Shown here piece after piece: positions 61,895 through 64,000 of a stretch of DNA of 64,000 bases. Each line of letters opens with the position of its first letter. Position 1 is the first letter of the stretch. Source of the DNA: JANMCE01 sp963791625 (GTDB taxonomy: Bacteria > Actinomycetota > Acidimicrobiia > Acidimicrobiales > Ilumatobacteraceae); assembly GCA_963791625.1 (NCBI GenBank), contig CAWBTA010000006.1, positions 1,116,001-1,180,000 of the forward strand, given 5' to 3'. Under the pieces are notes generated by a model. The model saw only the letters and a program-made list of their open reading frames with translations. It ran no database searches and had not been told where the DNA came from. The position numbers were made by a program, and so were the translations under genes.

Positions 61895-64000
61895 CTAACT
61901 GGCCTCGAGCTCGGGTGCGTCGGGACCATCCACCTCGACCGCACTCGACGCCGCCACCACCCCGCGGAACAGTCCGTCGCGGGCTTGCGCAGCAGCGCGT
62001 CGAGTGGCTGGTTTGTCGGCGATCTCGGCAATCTGACGGAGCAGATCGACCAGCTGTTTCACATTGCGGACGAAGTCGCCGCCCGAGAGTTCTTCGGCCT
62101 CGACCACTTCGGCAAAGCCCTCCCCTGCTGCCCACGCGTACGCGATGGCGGCAAAGGTCGGGTCGGGTCGTCGGGTTGGGTTGAGCCCGGCCCGCAGTTC
62201 GGAGCCGATCAGTTCTTCGGCTAATTGCTCGATGGAACGCCAGCGCTTCTTCACATCTGCGCTGGGAAACCACGGTGCCGGGGGCGGTTCTGATGAACGG
62301 TGCTCGTAGGTGAACACCGACATGATGCAGGCGAGACTCGGGCCGTCAAGACCATCGAACAGGCCGCGGCGCATCGCTTCCAGGATGAGCAGATCGCACT
62401 CGTGGAATAGCCGAGCAAGCTGTTTGCCTGCGGGCGACAGCGTCCAATCCTGCACGTAGTTCCACTCGGTCAGCACATCCATGACTCGATCGAATGCCTT
62501 GGCAAGACTGCGGCTACGGCCACCGACTTTGGTGACCAACTCATCGATCTCGCGTGCCAGACGGTCGGCCGACGACGCGGCTTTGAGCCGAGCCGGCAGA
62601 TCGGGGTCGTTCAACACCGGATGGGCTTGCGTGACATCTGCCTTGGTCGCTCCCACCGTCGCGACCTTGGCCCGATCAAGAGCCCTGGCCACTTCTTTCT
62701 GATAACCCTCGCGGTTCGGGTTGTAGGGCTTGGGCATCTCCACCCGACCGGCGGCCTTTGGGATATCGATGAAGTCGTGCGCCGTGAGCTGCACCTGCAC
62801 CCGTGCCGAGGTGATGGCCCGCACCCGACTGGCCTGATGCTTGCGAGAGGTCACACTCAACACCGCGACGCGACCCTTGTGGCGACCCTTTTCCACCATC
62901 ACGATGTCGCCCAGTCGCAGGCGGCCGAGCGCTGCTTCAATGGCGGGGACCGGAGCGCGGCCATCGTCGCGCCGGTCCTTACGGCTGGTGAGACGGCGAT
63001 ACTCCTCCACGTCGCCGAAGGGGCTGACGGCGTCGGTCTTTGCATCCTCCAGCGCCGCTCGGCGACGGGCGAGACGGGCTTCGATGCGCACCACGTCACC
63101 GTCGGCCTGGTATTGGGCGAACGACAACGACAGCAGCTGCTCGGCCTGCTCACGCTGGTAGGCGCGCACGAGGTTTGCGGCCATGTTGTAGGTAGGCCGG
63201 AATGCGCTGGTGAGGTGAAAGCTCTTGCTGGATGCCAGCGACGAGATCTGCTCAAACGGTACGAACGGACTCCAAAGCACTACGGCGTGCCCCACGGTGT
63301 CGATGCCACGCCGCCCGGCGCGGCCGGTGAGTTGGGTGTACTCCCCCGGGGTGAGAAACGCGTGGTGTTCGCCGGTGAACTTCGAGAGCTTCTCGATCAC
63401 CACCGTTCGGGCCGGCATGTTGATGCCGACGGCAAGCGTTTCCGTGGCAAACACAACCTTCACGAGACCTTCGGTGAAGCATGCCTCGACCACTTCCTTG
63501 AAAGGCGGCACCATGCCCGCGTGGTGGGCCGCAATGCCGTTCTCCAGACAGGCCAGGAACCGCGAGTAACCCAGCACGGCAAGGTCGGCGTCGTCCATGC
63601 TGTCGAGGCGATGCCTGGTGATCTCGCGAATGCGATCGCGTTCTGGTCCGGTGGTGAGCCGAACCCCGGCATCGAGACAGGTCTTGGCCGCGTCGTCGCA
63701 GGCATTGCGCGAGAAGATGAAGTAGATCGCCGGCAGCATGTCTTCGCGGTCGAGCCGTTCGATCACTTCCAGACGACGGGGCGTGTAGAGCTTGCGCTTG
63801 CCCGAGAGCTTGGTACCGCCCTTCCACCCGCGTGCCGCCTCGTTGTCGATTCGGGCCGCCTCCGCGTTGGGGTTGCCGTTGACGAGCGTGGGCAGAAGGT
63901 GGAGGCGGTCCTGGGTCTTGTCACCGATCATGGTGAGGTGATGCAGTGTTACCGGTCGCGTCGTTTCGATGACCGAGGTGGTCGGCCCGCGCACCGTGCT
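61895..64000 (-). CDS. helY: HelY-type SKI2/Mtr4-like DExH helicase, N-terminus beyond window
   Basis: About 700 C-terminal residues are seen, and the frame is open to the edge. The helicase C domain has AIYFIFSRNACDDA, VVFATETLAVGINMPARTVV and the QLTGRAGRRGIDTVGH motif. The accessory region includes KGRHKGRVAVLSV, a KOW-like beta element, and the DSHCT-type helical end (EPPPAPWFPSADVKKRW). The DExH box lies outside the window. It is a DNA/RNA helicase typical of actinobacteria. Confidence 0.9.
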   Translation of the reverse strand, partial: STVRGPTTSVIETTRPVTLHHLTMIGDKTQDRLHLLPTLVNGNPNAEAARIDNEAARGWKGGTKLSGKRKLYTPRRLEVIERLDREDMLPAIYFIFSRNACDDAAKTCLDAGVRLTTGPERDRIREITRHRLDSMDDADLAVLGYSRFLACLENGIAAHHAGMVPPFKEVVEACFTEGLVKVVFATETLAVGINMPARTVVIEKLSKFTGEHHAFLTPGEYTQLTGRAGRRGIDTVGHAVVLWSPFVPFEQISSLASSKSFHLTSAFRPTYNMAANLVRAYQREQAEQLLSLSFAQYQADGDVVRIEARLARRRAALEDAKTDAVSPFGDVEEYRRLTSRKDRRDDGRAPVPAIEAALGRLRLGDIVMVEKGRHKGRVAVLSVTSRKHQASRVRAITSARVQVQLTAHDFIDIPKAAGRVEMPKPYNPNREGYQKEVARALDRAKVATVGATKADVTQAHPVLNDPDLPARLKAASSADRLAREIDELVTKVGGRSRSLAKAFDRVMDVLTEWNYVQDWTLSPAGKQLARLFHECDLLILEAMRRGLFDGLDGPSLACIMSVFTYEHRSSEPPPAPWFPSADVKKRWRSIEQLAEELIGSELRAGLNPTRRPDPTFAAIAYAWAAGEGFAEVVEAEELSGGDFVRNVKQLVDLLRQIAEIADKPATRRAAAQARDGLFRGVVAASSAVEVDGPDAPELEAS

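Noticed and set aside
1..64000. tRNA or rRNA genes
   Set aside because: No cloverleaf-compatible sequence with the T-loop GTTCGA and acceptor pairing was recognised by eye; a tRNA search program would be decisive.

Overview
The window is GC-rich, densely coded DNA from a probable member of the Actinomycetota. The lineage call is inference. It rests on the gcvH-garA-MerR-DUF151-MerR block known from mycobacteria, a HelY-type helicase, an F420-type (DDN-like) protein, an acidic DUF4193-like zinc-ribbon protein, and many genes that look leaderless. A secreted protein built from three copies of a beta-rich module would suit an Acidimicrobiia-like group, but this was not tested.

Layout. (1) Positions 1-21,080 hold a cobalamin cluster of two divergent arms that meet near 12.6-12.78 kb. 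The leftward arm opens with a cobalamin riboswitch and encodes cobalt uptake (CbiMN fusion, CbiQ, CbiO), cobyric acid synthase, the CobN and ChlID cobaltochelatase, CbiX, a BluB-CobT fusion and a truncated CobC/CobD-type aminotransferase. The rightward arm (CobO, CobB/CbiA, an RHH-CobI fusion, CobM, CbiD, CobL, a CbiG-CobJ fusion, a 59-residue 2[4Fe-4S] ferredoxin, CobH) builds and adenosylates the corrin ring. Nearly every junction is a 4-base stop/start overlap. (2) Positions 21-25.4 kb carry glycogen synthesis: GlgC and a GlgA-phosphoglucomutase fusion. (3) Positions 26-29 kb carry a sugar-nucleotide dehydratase and a DegT-type aminotransferase, probably for a surface amino sugar. (4) Positions 29-32.4 kb hold chorismate mutase, SRAP/HMCES, an MFS exporter, a HIT protein and a phosphatidyltransferase. 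(5) Positions 32.4-41.8 kb hold glycine cleavage and its signalling genes: gcvH, garA, two MerR regulators, DUF151, gcvT, a GGDEF-EAL protein and gcvP behind a tandem glycine riboswitch. (6) Positions 42-50.5 kb are accessory: a HigBA module whose toxin has a nonsense codon, a PLP decarboxylase, a TauD-like oxygenase, a DEAD-box helicase, a repetitive secreted protein, a MazEF-like module and, just beyond it, a strong candidate dif (XerCD) site. (7) Positions 50.5-64 kb are mostly housekeeping: acyltransferase, DDN-like protein, PrmA, gamma carbonic anhydrase-like protein, an Arg/Gly/Pro-repeat protein, crotonase, GNAT, LysM-transglycosylase, tandem ThyX, M20 peptidase, a DAGK-like fragment and a HelY helicase that runs off the end.

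Two window-wide patterns stand out. At least fourteen genes start 6 or 7 nt after a TANNNT hexamer, which points to leaderless transcription. Eleven single-base frameshifts lie in six otherwise conserved genes and are more likely sequence errors than real decay.
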